Shown: one piece after another, positions 9,366-20,234 of the stretch
Layout: each line of letters opens with the position of its first letter
How positions within the stretch are numbered: position 1 is the stretch's first letter
Source of the DNA: Pelagibius sp050330205
GTDB taxonomy: Bacteria > Pseudomonadota > Alphaproteobacteria > Kiloniellales > Kiloniellaceae
Reading direction: 5' to 3'
NCBI GenBank assembly: GCA_050330205.1
Contig: JBHJOA010000028.1
Coordinates: forward strand, 38,262 to 102,261
Length of the DNA: 64,000 nt
Notes under the pieces: model-generated
Database searches by the model: none
Told to the model about the DNA's origin: nothing
The model's input: only the letters and a program-made list of their open reading frames with translations
Program-made: the position numbers and the translations under genes

Positions 9366-10334
9366 TCAGCGCTTCGGCTGCAGGCGTCGCGCCCGGCCCC
9401 GCGGCAGCTTGAGGTTGGCCTCGCGGAACAGGATGAAGAGACCGGAGGCCATGACGATGGCCACGCCGGCCCAGATATTGAGGCCAGGAATCTCGCCCCA
9501 GAAGACAAAGCCCAGCAGTGTCGCCCAGATCATCGAGGTGTACTCGAAGGGCGCGATCACGGCGACGTCGCCGTGCTTGAAGGCGGCGGTCATGAGAATC
9601 TGTCCGACGCCGCCCAGCAGCCCGACGGCGATCAGCGCGGCGAGGTCGAGAAGGTCCGGCGCGGTCCACACGAAGGGCAGGGCGACGCCGGAAACCAAAG
9701 TGCAGGAGAGCGTGAAGGTGAAGGCGACCGAGGCGCTGGATTCCGTGCGCCCGAGCTTGCGCAGCACGATCATCGCCAGCGCGAAGAGCAGCGTGCCGAT
9801 CAGCGGCACCAGGGCGATGCTGCGCAGCAGGTCGGGGCCGGGCTGCAGCATGACCATGACGCCGACGAAGCCGATCAGCACCGCGCCCCAGCGGTAGGGC
9901 CCGACCCTTTCGCCCAGCAGCGGCACCGAGAGTGCCACCACGAAGACCGGGGCGGCGAAGCTGATGGCCACGACCTCGGCCAGCGGCATGCGCGAATAGG
10001 CATAGAAAAAGCAGAACATGGCGCCGACACCGACCAGGCTACGCAGCAGGTGGCCGCCCAGGCTGTTGACCCTCAGGCTGTTCAGGGAGCCGCTGTGCCA
10101 GATCAGCAGGCCGATCGGGATGAAGGCGAAGAGGCTGCGGAAGAACATCACCTGCAGCGTCGGATAGCGGCTGCCGAGATCCTTCACCAGGGCGTCCATC
10201 GCGGCGAAGAACACCAGGCTCGCGACCATCATCAGGATGGCGCGGGCCGGCGACACGGCGGCGGCGGCGGCGGCTGGAGGGGCCGTCGAAACAGGGGCCG
10301 AAGCGGCCGGCAGCGGCGGCTCTGCCATCGCCAT
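9366..10334 (-). CDS. EamA/DMT-superfamily transporter
   Basis: 322 aa inner-membrane protein with an Ala/Pro-rich cytoplasmic N terminus (about 30 residues) and about ten hydrophobic helices forming two EamA repeats. Conserved-looking family segments are MFFRSLFAFIPIGLL in the first repeat and FEYTSMIWATLLGFVFWGE in the second. Members export or import small metabolites such as amino acids, nucleobases or drugs; substrate cannot be read from sequence. Monocistronic and convergent with holC. Confidence 0.88.
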   Translation of the reverse strand: MAMAEPPLPAASAPVSTAPPAAAAAAVSPARAILMMVASLVFFAAMDALVKDLGSRYPTLQVMFFRSLFAFIPIGLLIWHSGSLNSLRVNSLGGHLLRSLVGVGAMFCFFYAYSRMPLAEVVAISFAAPVFVVALSVPLLGERVGPYRWGAVLIGFVGVMVMLQPGPDLLRSIALVPLIGTLLFALAMIVLRKLGRTESSASVAFTFTLSCTLVSGVALPFVWTAPDLLDLAALIAVGLLGGVGQILMTAAFKHGDVAVIAPFEYTSMIWATLLGFVFWGEIPGLNIWAGVAIVMASGLFILFREANLKLPRGRARRLQPKR

Positions 10335-10567
10335 GGGTGGACTTTCTCTGGGGCAGCCTTCGCGGTGGCGGCCAGACTAGGCCGCGCCGTCACGGGGCAG
10401 GCACGTTGTTCCTGCAGGTCTGCGACGCGGATAACGCGGGTCCCGGGCCAAGGTCGGCCCGGCCGGGCGCCGTTGTCGCCCACCCGTAGCGTTTCCCTTT
10501 AATTCCACTGACGATCTGTGCAATCATTGTATTGGAGATTGCTGTCATTCGAAGACTGGGAATCGGA

Positions 10568-11086
10568 ATGGCGGATTTTCTCGTTTCGCAGTTTTATCTG
10601 GCAGAGCTCGCGGGGCGCGACCCGCCGGTGGTGCACGCCCGGTTCACCGAGATGCTCGACTACCTCGAACGCGTTGCGCCCGACGGCCGCCTGCCGGGAC
10701 GCCAGCACATAGACCCCTGCGACCTGCGCAAAGTGCTTACACTCGTGAACCTGATCGACGTAGAACGAATCGGCGGCGGCATGCGTTTCCGTTACCGTCT
10801 GATGGGCGCGATGCAGACGCTGAACGCGGGGCGGGACATCACCGGCATGCTGGTGGAAGAGGCGATTGCGCCGCCCCTGGCGGCACGCATCGTCGCCAAC
10901 ATGACCCGCGCCGTGGAGACCCGCACTGCGGTCTACGACGCTTTTCCGATGCCGCATCCGGACCGCGAATTCATCGACTCGCAGCGCATGTACTATCCGC
11001 TGGCGGCCGATGGCGACACGATCGACATGCTGCTGATCCTCAATGGCTACGACAGCGACCTGCCGGCCCGGCTATACGGGCGCTAG
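10568..11086 (+). CDS. PAS domain protein of the PAS_5 type
   Basis: 172 aa from the ATG at 10568, preceded by GGGAA; a TTG at 10532 would add 12 residues. The region around LPGRQHIDPCDLRKVLTLVN followed by an FRYRLMG strand and GRDITG matches the PAS_5 family, a sensory fold found in several copies in Rhodospirillales genomes and of unknown ligand. No output domain is attached, so it either acts through a partner or only binds a ligand. It is convergent with the ABC-F gene. Assignment to the family is from motif memory. Confidence 0.7.
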   Translation: MADFLVSQFYLAELAGRDPPVVHARFTEMLDYLERVAPDGRLPGRQHIDPCDLRKVLTLVNLIDVERIGGGMRFRYRLMGAMQTLNAGRDITGMLVEEAIAPPLAARIVANMTRAVETRTAVYDAFPMPHPDREFIDSQRMYYPLAADGDTIDMLLILNGYDSDLPARLYGR

Positions 11087-11096
11087 GCCTCTTCCC

Positions 11097-12980
<1,884 letters not shown>

Positions 12981-13227
12981 GGGTTGCGGTTCCGCTTCGG
13001 CGGCGGGTGATAGCATGCCCGGCCGGCGGGCGAAAGCGGGTCGGCCGCGGCGCCCCGGCCGGGCGGCAGGCCCTCCCGGAAAGCCGCCGGCGGGCGTTGC
13101 CCTGGGCCGGCAAAGCGTCTATAAGCCCGGCGCGAAACGGGAAACGGGCCGGGCCCGGGCGATGCCGGACCTCCGGCCCCGCCGGAAGCCCTGGCGCAAG
13201 CAATCACCAGAAGGAGAGCCGGAGTCC

Positions 13228-13650
13228 ATGGCCACGGAACGGACCTTTTCGATCATCAAGCCGGATGCCACCCGGCGCAACATCACCGGCAAGATCATCG
13301 ACCGCCTGGAGCAGGCCGGCCTGCGCGTCGTTGCCAGCAAGCGCATCCACATGACGCGAGAGCAGGCCGAGGGCTTCTACGCGGTGCACAAGGAGCGGCC
13401 GTTCTTCAACGACCTTTGCAGCTTCATGACCTCCGGCCCGGTGGTGGTGCAGGTGCTGGAAGGCGAGAACGCCGTGGCGAAGAATCGCGAAGTGATGGGC
13501 GCGACCAATCCGAAGGACGCGGCGCCCGGCACCATCCGCGCCGACTTCGCCGAGTCCATCGAGGCCAACTCGGTGCACGGCTCCGACGCCCCCGAGACCG
13601 CGGCGCAGGAGATCAGGTTCTTCTTCACCGATGCGGAGCTCGTCGGCTGA
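13228..13650 (+). CDS. ndk: Nucleoside diphosphate kinase
   Basis: 140 aa, normal length. It transfers the gamma-phosphate between nucleoside di- and triphosphates through a phosphohistidine. The active-site segment NSVHGSD carries the catalytic His (about residue 118). The N-terminal RTFSIIKPDATRRN and the GATNPKDAAPGTIR segment are family hallmarks. AAGGAG at 13211-13216 sets the start. A strong rho-independent terminator follows at 13693-13728, so the gene appears monocistronic. Confidence 0.97.
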   Translation: MATERTFSIIKPDATRRNITGKIIDRLEQAGLRVVASKRIHMTREQAEGFYAVHKERPFFNDLCSFMTSGPVVVQVLEGENAVAKNREVMGATNPKDAAPGTIRADFAESIEANSVHGSDAPETAAQEIRFFFTDAELVG

Positions 13651-13692
13651 CGCCGTTGTGACCTTTTCGGGCCGGGTGCCCGGCGGAAGACA

Positions 13693-13728
13693 GGGCGGAA
13701 CCCCCCGGGGTTCCGCCCTTTTTTCTTT
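13693..13728 (+). terminator. Rho-independent terminator of ndk
   Basis: A perfect 12-bp stem (GGGCGGAACCCC at 13693-13704 pairing with 13707-13718, 2-base loop) is followed by a T-rich tract TTTTTTCTTT. It lies 42 bp after the ndk stop. Confidence 0.9.
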
Positions 13729-13853
13729 GAATCCCGGCGTCGCGCGGATCCCGCCGCGCGGATGCTCGGGGAACAAATTCGCGGTCCTGCGCGTCTACAG
13801 GGCAAGGAAGTGCGACAGCTTTTTTGCACGAAAAGACACACGGGAGTACTGCG

Positions 13854-14357
13854 ATGCGAACCATGAAAGCTCTGGCCTTTGCCGCTGCCGCGACGGCGAT
13901 GATGCCGCTGGCCGGCATGGCCCAGGAAACGACGACCACCACTTCGACCACGCCGCCCGCTCAGGCCGAGCCGGCGGGCCCTGCCGTGCTGACCGAGCAG
14001 AAGTCCGGCGAGGTTCTGTCCGACAGCTATCTCGGCGCCGACGTGGTGGCGCGCTCGGCCGAGGGCGCGGAAAGCGTCGGCAAGGTTTCCGACCTGCTGC
14101 TCGGCGAGGACGACAAGATCATCGGCGTTGTCGTCAACGTCGGCGGCTTCCTCGGCGTCGGCTCCAAGCCTGTCGGCCTGTCCTGGGCCGCGCTCACCGA
14201 AGAGATGTCTGACGGCACCCTGATCTTGCGCACCAGCCTGACACGCGAGGATCTGGAGCAGGCGCCGGAGTTCAAGACTCTCGAGGCCCAGCAGGTCGAG
14301 AGCGATCGCGAGATGATCGATCAGGAATCGGCGCCGGCGAGTCCTACCCTGCAGTAA
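13854..14357 (+). CDS. Secreted PRC-barrel domain protein
   Basis: 167 aa. Signal peptide at residues 1-24 (ALAFAAAATAMMPLAGMAQ), then a Thr/Pro-rich low-complexity linker. A PRC-barrel-like domain follows over about residues 58-125, with the typical pattern LGADVVARSAEGAESVGKV followed by DDKIIGVVVNVGGFLG. The acidic tail is not conserved. PRC-barrel proteins of this sort are common in the alphaproteobacterial periplasm and of unknown role. The ATG at 13854 is preferred over 13824 because it starts the signal peptide directly. Confidence 0.75.
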   Translation: MRTMKALAFAAAATAMMPLAGMAQETTTTTSTTPPAQAEPAGPAVLTEQKSGEVLSDSYLGADVVARSAEGAESVGKVSDLLLGEDDKIIGVVVNVGGFLGVGSKPVGLSWAALTEEMSDGTLILRTSLTREDLEQAPEFKTLEAQQVESDREMIDQESAPASPTLQ

Positions 14358-14542
14358 GCCGGCACGGTTCCGAGGGGCGGCCGATGGCCTTCGGGCCGTC
14401 GCGCCGTCCCGTCAGTCCCTGGCCATCGGGCGCCGCCTGTCAGCAGAAGGCCGGATAATCTCCGGCCGGCGGCTGGCAGGGGGCGCCCTGCTGTGTTAGG
14501 TCAACGGTTGGGCAGTGACGGTGAAACCGAAGGGACAGGCGG

Positions 14543-15073
14543 GTGTTGCAAAGAGAATTGCAATCTAAGATAGAAATTCGCAAGATCATACCTGGGCTGG
14601 CGGTTTCCGCTGCCCTGGTGCTGGCCCTGGCGGCCGGTGGCGGCGGAGCGGCCTGGGGCCAGGCGAGAAGTACCGACGACACCACCCGGCTGGCCGACCA
14701 GATCGTCGGCTGCGCTGGCCTCGACGATGAGCAGGAGCGGCTGCAATGCTACGACGCCCTGGCACAGCCGCTGCTCGGCCTCGATGAGTCCACAGAGGAT
14801 TCGCCGACGGCTTTGCACGGCTTCACCGGCAGGGACGACTGGGATTCCGATCCGATCGAGGTCGATACGCCCTGGCGCCTGGTCTGGCAGAACCAGGGCA
14901 GCCTGCTGACCGTCGAACTGCGCACGGCGCAGAACGAGATGATCGACGTGATCGGCAATCAGATCGGCAGGGGCGGTGGCCGCTCCGCCGTGATCGAGCC
15001 CGGCAGCTACCGCCTCGCGGTGCGCGGCCTCGGTGGCTGGCGCGTTCAGGTGGTCGGCGAAACCGGCAACTGA
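14543..15073 (+). CDS. Secreted hypothetical protein with a Cys...CYD motif
   Basis: 176 aa from a GTG at 14543 with AAGGGA upstream. A basic N terminus and hydrophobic stretch (LAVSAALVLALAAGGGG) suggest a signal peptide cleaved near residue 40. The mature N terminus carries IVGCAGLDDEQERLQCYDAL: two cysteines separated by a charged helix, a pattern seen in many small secreted proteobacterial proteins and in the VasI-like family. The C-terminal part is probably beta-rich. I cannot assign a function. It converges on a small cytochrome oxidase subunit gene. Confidence 0.65.
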   Translation: MLQRELQSKIEIRKIIPGLAVSAALVLALAAGGGGAAWGQARSTDDTTRLADQIVGCAGLDDEQERLQCYDALAQPLLGLDESTEDSPTALHGFTGRDDWDSDPIEVDTPWRLVWQNQGSLLTVELRTAQNEMIDVIGNQIGRGGGRSAVIEPGSYRLAVRGLGGWRVQVVGETGN

Positions 15074-15110
15074 CGCCGACCGCTCGCGGCCGCGGCCCGG
15101 ACAGTGCCGG

Positions 15111-15233
15111 TTACAGCAGGAACCACGCCATCAGCAGCAGGGTCACCACCACGAGCCCGGTGGAGATGGTGATGAATTTGACGAAGCCTTTCCAGATTTC
15201 CTGGTGTTCCCGCAGCAGCCGATCGTCCGCCAT
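15111..15233 (-). CDS. Small aa3-type cytochrome c oxidase subunit IV-like protein
   Basis: 40 aa: MADDRLLREHQEIWKGFVKF, then one transmembrane helix (ITISTGLVVVTLLLMAWFLL) ending at the stop. A short polar N terminus with E-x-x-W-x-G-F leading into a single helix matches the bacterial aa3 oxidase subunit IV family (COX4_pro_2), whose members are about 40-60 aa and have no catalytic residues. The ATG at 15233 has a weak GGGA upstream. It lies alone, away from any other oxidase gene in this window. Identification rests on motif shape, so an unrelated small membrane protein is possible. Confidence 0.7.
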   Translation of the reverse strand: MADDRLLREHQEIWKGFVKFITISTGLVVVTLLLMAWFLL

Positions 15234-15367
15234 GCCAATGTCCCGCTTGTTGATTTGTCCGCCGCGGCGCTCCCCGCCACGGCGCGTCTCCCGGCCGTTC
15301 TTCTAGCCCGGGACGCCGCGCCGGGCAAGCCTTGGCGGGCCGCGGAGGGGATCCGCGGATGGCCGGG

Positions 15368-16027
15368 TCAGCCGCGCAACGGCGGCGAGAACAGTGGCGT
15401 GCCGGCGTCGAAATCGCCGGAAAACGCCGCCTTGCCGTCCTCCAGGCGCACGCGGCCTTCGGCCAGCAGGCGCAGGCAGGCGGGATAGAGGCGGTGCTCG
15501 GCCCGCAGCACTCGGGCGGCCAGGCTTTCCGGGTCGTCGCCCGGCAGCACCGGCACTGCCGCCTGGCCGATGATCGCCCCGCCGTCGACCTCCTCGCTGA
15601 CGAAGTGGACGGTGCAGCCGTGCAGGCGCACCCCGGCCGCCAGGGCGCGGGCATGGGTGTCGAGCCCGGGGAACAGCGGCAGCAGCGAGGGATGGATGTT
15701 GATCATGCGGCCCTGCCAGTGCCGTACGAAGCCGGCGCCGACCACCCGCATGAAGCCGGCGAGGCAGACGAGATCCACCCCGGCGCTTTCGAGGGCGCCG
15801 GTCACCGCCGTCTCGAAGGCGTCGCGGCCGGCGAAGGCCTTGTGGTCGACGACCTCGGCGCCGACGCCGGCGGCGCGCGCGTGGTCGAGCCCGCCGGCAT
15901 CCGGCCGGTTGGCGATCACGGTGACGATCTCGGCCGGAAAGTCCGCCGCGGCACAGGCGTCGAGCAGGGCCTTCAGGTTGCTGCCGCGCCCGGAGATCAG
16001 CACGCCGACCCTGGTCCTGCCGGCCAT
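15368..16027 (-). CDS. purN: Phosphoribosylglycinamide formyltransferase PurN
   Basis: 219 aa. It transfers a formyl group from 10-formyltetrahydrofolate to glycinamide ribonucleotide, the third step of purine synthesis. Visible: LISGRGSNLKALLDA (phosphate binding), CLAGFMRVVGAGF, INIHPSLLPLFPG (catalytic His) and GCTVHFVSEEVDGGAIIGQ (catalytic Asp). The start ATG overlaps the purM stop (TGATG), so the two are translationally coupled. Confidence 0.96.
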   Translation of the reverse strand: MAGRTRVGVLISGRGSNLKALLDACAAADFPAEIVTVIANRPDAGGLDHARAAGVGAEVVDHKAFAGRDAFETAVTGALESAGVDLVCLAGFMRVVGAGFVRHWQGRMINIHPSLLPLFPGLDTHARALAAGVRLHGCTVHFVSEEVDGGAIIGQAAVPVLPGDDPESLAARVLRAEHRLYPACLRLLAEGRVRLEDGKAAFSGDFDAGTPLFSPPLRG

Positions 16028-17082
16028 CAGCGGGGCCAGGTCTCTGCGAGGTTCTCGATGGTGACCGCGGCGGCGTCCTCGGTGCGGGCCTCGATGCGGC
16101 CGATCTCGAAGACAGTCTCACCGGCGGCCTCGAAGGCGGCGCGGACCTCGGCGGCGCGCTCCGGCGCGGCGACGGCGACCATGCCGATGCCGCAATTGAA
16201 GGTGCGCAGCATCTCCGCGGGCGCGATGCCGCCGGTCGCCGCCAGCCAGGCGAACACCGCCGGCACCGGCCAGGTGACGCCGGGCAGCACCACGCCGAGG
16301 GTCTTCGGCAAGACGCGCGGCAGGTTCTCGGGGAAGCCGCCGCCGGTGATGTGGGCGAGCGCCTTGACGCCGCCGGTGGCGAGAGCGGCGAGGCAGGACT
16401 TCACATAGATGCGGGTGGGCACCAGCAGCGCCTCGCCGAGCCCGGTTTCCGGCGCGAAGGGGGCGGGCGCGTCGTAGTCGAGCCCGGCGTTCTCCACCAC
16501 CCGGCGCACCAACGAGAAGCCGTTGGAATGCAGGCCCGAGGAGGCGAGTCCGAACACCAGGTCGCCGGCGGCGACGGCCTCTCCGGTCAGCACCGCGTCG
16601 CGCTCCACCGCGCCCACGGCGAAGCCGGCGAGGTCGTAGTCGTCGGCGGCGTAGAGCCCCGGCATCTCGGCGGTCTCGCCGCCGATCAGCGCGCAGCCGG
16701 CCTGGCGGCAGCCCTCGGCGATGCCGGCGATGATCGCGCGGCCGACGGGAACCTCCAGGCGCCCCATGGCGTAGTAATCGAGGAAGAACAGCGGCTCGGC
16801 GCCCTGGACCACGAGGTCGTTCACGCACATGGCCACGAGGTCGATGCCGACGCCGTCGTGGCGTCCCGCGGCGATGGCGATCTTCAGCTTGGTGCCGACG
16901 CCGTCGTTGGCGGCGACCAGCAGGGGGTCGCGGAAGCCCGCCGCCTTGAGGTCGAAGAAGCCGCCGAAGCCGCCGAGCCCGGCGTCGGCGCCGCTGCGGG
17001 CGGTCGAGCGGGCCAGGGGCTTGATGGCCTCGACCAGGGCGTTGCCAGCATCGATGTCGACACCCGCGTCCTTGTAGGTCAA
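16027..17082 (-). CDS. purM: Phosphoribosylformylglycinamidine cyclo-ligase PurM
   Basis: 351 aa. AIR synthetase: ATP-dependent closure of the imidazole ring in purine synthesis. Family features: N-terminal TYKDAGVDIDAGNALV, GGFGGFFDL, the ATP-binding VAANDGVGTKLKIA and AMCVNDLVVQGAEPLFFLDY, and GGETAEMPGLY. First gene of purM-purN; divergent from the DUF2066 gene with a 119-bp gap. Confidence 0.97.
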   Translation of the reverse strand: MTYKDAGVDIDAGNALVEAIKPLARSTARSGADAGLGGFGGFFDLKAAGFRDPLLVAANDGVGTKLKIAIAAGRHDGVGIDLVAMCVNDLVVQGAEPLFFLDYYAMGRLEVPVGRAIIAGIAEGCRQAGCALIGGETAEMPGLYAADDYDLAGFAVGAVERDAVLTGEAVAAGDLVFGLASSGLHSNGFSLVRRVVENAGLDYDAPAPFAPETGLGEALLVPTRIYVKSCLAALATGGVKALAHITGGGFPENLPRVLPKTLGVVLPGVTWPVPAVFAWLAATGGIAPAEMLRTFNCGIGMVAVAAPERAAEVRAAFEAAGETVFEIGRIEARTEDAAAVTIENLAETWPR

Positions 17083-17201
17083 GTGGTTGCCGAGGGATTT
17101 CCGGCTTGTTATGGCTTCCTCCGGTCACATGGGGTATTTAGAGGAACAGGCTTTTCGGCCCGCTTTGCCGGGCGAAGATAGAGAATCCGGGACGGTTTGC
17201 A

Positions 17202-18356
17202 ATGTGGTTTCGGCGGCTTAGCGGCACCGTGATAGCGGCAACGGCCTTGGCGGCGGTGACCTTCGCGCTGCCAGGGGCCGGGGACGTCGGCGCCCAGGGC
17301 GCCGGCGACATCTATACCGTGCGCAACGTCGCGGTGGACGAGACCGCGGCCACCGCCGCCGAGGCACGCCAGACGGCCCTGGCGGTGGGCCACCGGCGGG
17401 CCTTCCGCCGGCTGATGGAGCGCCTGGTGCCGGAGGGCGAGCAGAACCGCGTCCCCGCCATCGACGCCAACCTGCTGCCCTACTACGTGCTCGACTTCTC
17501 GGTGAACAACGAGCGTACCTCGCCGGTGCGCTACCTCGCCGAGCTGACCTTCCGCTTCAACGCCGACGAGGTGCGCAGGCTGCTGCGCGGCGCCGACGTG
17601 CCCTTCGCGGAAACCCTGAGCAGGCCCGTGGTGGTGCTGCCGATATACCGCGGCGATTCCAGTGAGCCGACTCTGTGGCTGGATCCCAATCCCTGGCGCG
17701 AGAGCTGGGCGCTGCGCCCCGGCGACGACGGCCTGGTGCCGATGACGGTGCCGCTCGGCGACCTCGGCGACCTGTCGGCGATCGACGTCGAGCGGGCGCA
17801 GGCCGGCGACGCGGAATCGCTGCGCGCCATCGCCGAACGCTATGGCGCCGAAGACGTCCTGGTGGCCACGGCCAGCCTGAGCGGCAATCCCGACGACGGG
17901 TCGGCGGTGCTCCAGGTGGAGACCCACCGTTTCCAGGGCGGCCGGCTCGACAGCACCCTGCGCGACCGGCTGGTGCAGGTTACCGGCGAGCCGCTGGACG
18001 GATTCTTCCGGCGTGCCGCCGACCGCATCGACAGCGCGGTGCAGGAAAACTGGAAGCAGCAGTACCTGCTGCGGTTCGGCAGCCAGCGCTCGATCCTGGT
18101 CTTCGTGCCGCTCGGCGGCCTCGACGACTGGCTGACCGTGCGCCGCCGCCTGAAGGAAGTGGCCGCCATACAGGAAACCGGGATCTCGGCGCTGTCGCGC
18201 AACGAGGCGCAGGTCGAGATCACCTTCCTCGGCGACGAGCAGCGGCTCAGCCGCGCGCTGGCGCAGCAGAACCTCTTCCTCGCCCTGCGCCCCGACAGCA
18301 ATTGGGAACTGACTCGCGCCGACCGGCCGGTGGCGCCGGCCCCGTTGCAGCAATGA
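17202..18356 (+). CDS. DUF2066 domain-containing secreted protein
   Basis: 384 aa with an N-terminal signal peptide (about residues 1-31, ending GAQG). The YTVRNVAVDETAATAAEAR segment followed by an RRAFRRLMERLVP helix is typical of DUF2066, a periplasmic family of unknown function common upstream of PerM/AI-2E permease genes in alphaproteobacteria. The C-terminal third (ILVFVPLGGLDDWLTVRRRL) is a second conserved module. Its stop overlaps the next start by 4 bases, so it is coupled to the permease gene. Confidence 0.85.
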   Translation: MWFRRLSGTVIAATALAAVTFALPGAGDVGAQGAGDIYTVRNVAVDETAATAAEARQTALAVGHRRAFRRLMERLVPEGEQNRVPAIDANLLPYYVLDFSVNNERTSPVRYLAELTFRFNADEVRRLLRGADVPFAETLSRPVVVLPIYRGDSSEPTLWLDPNPWRESWALRPGDDGLVPMTVPLGDLGDLSAIDVERAQAGDAESLRAIAERYGAEDVLVATASLSGNPDDGSAVLQVETHRFQGGRLDSTLRDRLVQVTGEPLDGFFRRAADRIDSAVQENWKQQYLLRFGSQRSILVFVPLGGLDDWLTVRRRLKEVAAIQETGISALSRNEAQVEITFLGDEQRLSRALAQQNLFLALRPDSNWELTRADRPVAPAPLQQ

Positions 18357-19504
18357 ACGACGGCGAGTCCGGAACGCCGGAGCGCGCCGCCGGGCACGCG
18401 CCGCAGGTCCCGACCGCCAGCCAGTTGCGGTTCTGGCTGATCCTTCTGGCGATCACCCTGGTCTGCGTGTTCCTGCTGCGCAGCGTGCTGCTGCCTTTCG
18501 TCGCCGGCACGGCGGTCGCCTACCTGCTGGATCCGGTCTGCGATCGGCTCGAGAAGTGGAAGCTGTCGCGCACCTGGGCCACGGCGCTGGTGACGGTCTG
18601 CTTCCTCCTGCTCTGCGTGCTGGTGCTGCTGCTGGTCATCCCGGCGGTGGTCGGCCAGGTGGCCGCCTTCATCGAGCGCTCTCCCGACTACCTTTCGGCA
18701 CTGCAGCGCGAGACGGCGGCGTTGCTGGAGATGGTGCGCGACCGCCTTGATCCGGAGGCCGAGCGGCGCCTGCAGTCGCTGCTGCGCGACTCCGCCGACA
18801 AGCTGTTCGGCTGGACCACCGATGTGCTCGGCGGCATCGTCTCCGGCGGCGTCGCCCTGTTCAATTTCATCGCCCTTCTGGTCATCACGCCGGTGGTCGC
18901 CTTCTACCTGCTGCGCGACTGGGACCGCATGATCGCCAAGGCCGACGACTGGCTGCCGCGCAGGCACCAGGAGACCATCCGCCGCCTGGCGCGGGAGGTC
19001 GACGAGACCCTGGCCGGCTTCCTGCGCGGGCAGGGGGCGGTGTGTCTGACGCTGGCGGTATTCTATGCCGTCGGCCTGACGCTGGCGGGCCTCGACTTCG
19101 GCCTCGTCGTCGGCCTCATCGCCGGCTTCCTGTCGTTCATTCCCTATCTCGGTTCGATGATCGGCCTGGTGCTCTCCGTGGGCCTCGCCCTGGCGCAGTT
19201 CGACAGTTGGATTCCGGTCGCCATCGTGGCGGCGGTGTTCTTCGTCGGTCAGGCCATCGAAGGCAACTTCCTCACCCCGAAGCTGGTCGGCGAGCGGGTC
19301 GGCCTGCATCCGGTCTGGGTCATGTTCGCGCTGCTGGCCGGCGGCGCGCTCTTCGGCTTTGTCGGCGTGCTGCTGGCGGTCCCGGTGGCGGCCGTGGTCG
19401 GCGTCGGCGTTCGCTTCGCCCTCGGTCAGTACCGACTCAGCGCCTACTACACGGGGCAGGACGGGAGAGGCGGGCCGCCGGCCGCATCTGGCGACCCGTC
19501 GTGA
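18353..19504 (+). CDS. AI-2E family (PerM-like) transporter
   Basis: 383 aa from the ATG at 18353, which overlaps the upstream stop (ATGA). About eight hydrophobic helices are visible: two near residues 25-60, one near 75-95, one near 165-185, then a C-terminal bundle from 225. Family motifs near the C terminus are PYLGSMIGL and EGNFLTPKLVGERVGLHPVW. Members have been linked to autoinducer-2 export or ion/proton exchange, so substrate is unresolved. It overlaps hdaA at GTGA. Confidence 0.9.
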   Translation: MNDGESGTPERAAGHAPQVPTASQLRFWLILLAITLVCVFLLRSVLLPFVAGTAVAYLLDPVCDRLEKWKLSRTWATALVTVCFLLLCVLVLLLVIPAVVGQVAAFIERSPDYLSALQRETAALLEMVRDRLDPEAERRLQSLLRDSADKLFGWTTDVLGGIVSGGVALFNFIALLVITPVVAFYLLRDWDRMIAKADDWLPRRHQETIRRLAREVDETLAGFLRGQGAVCLTLAVFYAVGLTLAGLDFGLVVGLIAGFLSFIPYLGSMIGLVLSVGLALAQFDSWIPVAIVAAVFFVGQAIEGNFLTPKLVGERVGLHPVWVMFALLAGGALFGFVGVLLAVPVAAVVGVGVRFALGQYRLSAYYTGQDGRGGPPAASGDPS

Positions 19505-20223
19505 CGGCGCCCGCGCAGATTCCCCTCGACCTGGGCCACCGCCCGGCCCTGGGGCGCGAGGACTTCCTGGTCGCGCCCGGCAACGAGGTGGCGGTCGCCT
19601 GGATCGACCGCTGGCCCGACTGGCCGTCCCGGGCGCTGGCCATCTTCGGTTCGCCGGGCAGCGGCAAGACTCATCTCTGCCAGGTCTGGCGGCGTGCCTC
19701 CGGCGCCATCGAGGTCGACGTGGCGATGCTGCGCCGCGACGAGCCGCCGGCCTATCTCGGCGAAGCCGAGGGCGGAACATTGGCCTGCGTGGTGGAGGAC
19801 GTCGGCGATCACCTGGCGGCGGAGCCGGAGGTCGCCCGGCGCCTGCTGCATCTCTACAACATGATGCTGGAACGGCGCGGCTTCCTGCTGCTGTCCGACC
19901 GCAATCCGCCGGTGCGTTGGCCCTGTCCGCTGGCCGACCTGCGATCGCGGCTGGCGGCGATGCAGGCCGTCGCCCTCGGCGAACCCGACGACGATCTCAT
20001 GAAGCGGGTGCTGAAGAAGCACTTCGACGACCGCCAGCTCATCGCCGACAAGGGGGTGCTGGACTATCTGGCAACCCGCATGGAGCGGTCCTTCGCCGCT
20101 GCCCGCAAGGTGGTGACGGCGATGGACCATGCGGCGCTGGTCGAGCGGCGCAACATCTCCGTGGCGCTGGCGCGCGCCGTGCTGCAGAAGCTCGACACCG
20201 AGGAAGCGGAAGACAAAAGTTAG
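19501..20223 (+). CDS. hdaA: DnaA-related regulator HdaA
   Basis: 240 aa from a GTG at 19501 overlapping the upstream stop by 4 bases. It is an AAA+ protein resembling the ATPase part of DnaA without the DNA-binding domain: P-loop FGSPGSGKTH, acidic VVEDVGD strand, and a sensor region around FLLLSDRNPP. The N terminus carries QIPLDL (residues 6-11), a fit to the beta-clamp-binding motif Q-x-x-L-x-L. This is as expected for Hda/HdaA, which with loaded clamp stimulates DnaA-ATP hydrolysis and limits re-initiation. Expression as the third gene of a coupled run follows from the overlap. Confidence 0.9.
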   Translation: MTAPAQIPLDLGHRPALGREDFLVAPGNEVAVAWIDRWPDWPSRALAIFGSPGSGKTHLCQVWRRASGAIEVDVAMLRRDEPPAYLGEAEGGTLACVVEDVGDHLAAEPEVARRLLHLYNMMLERRGFLLLSDRNPPVRWPCPLADLRSRLAAMQAVALGEPDDDLMKRVLKKHFDDRQLIADKGVLDYLATRMERSFAAARKVVTAMDHAALVERRNISVALARAVLQKLDTEEAEDKS

Positions 20224-20234
20224 GGAGCTTGGGA

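Noticed and set aside
14396..14500. Possible terminator or small ORF between the PRC-barrel and Cys-motif genes
   Set aside because: Only weak GC-rich pairing without a T-tract, and no small frame with a ribosome-binding site.
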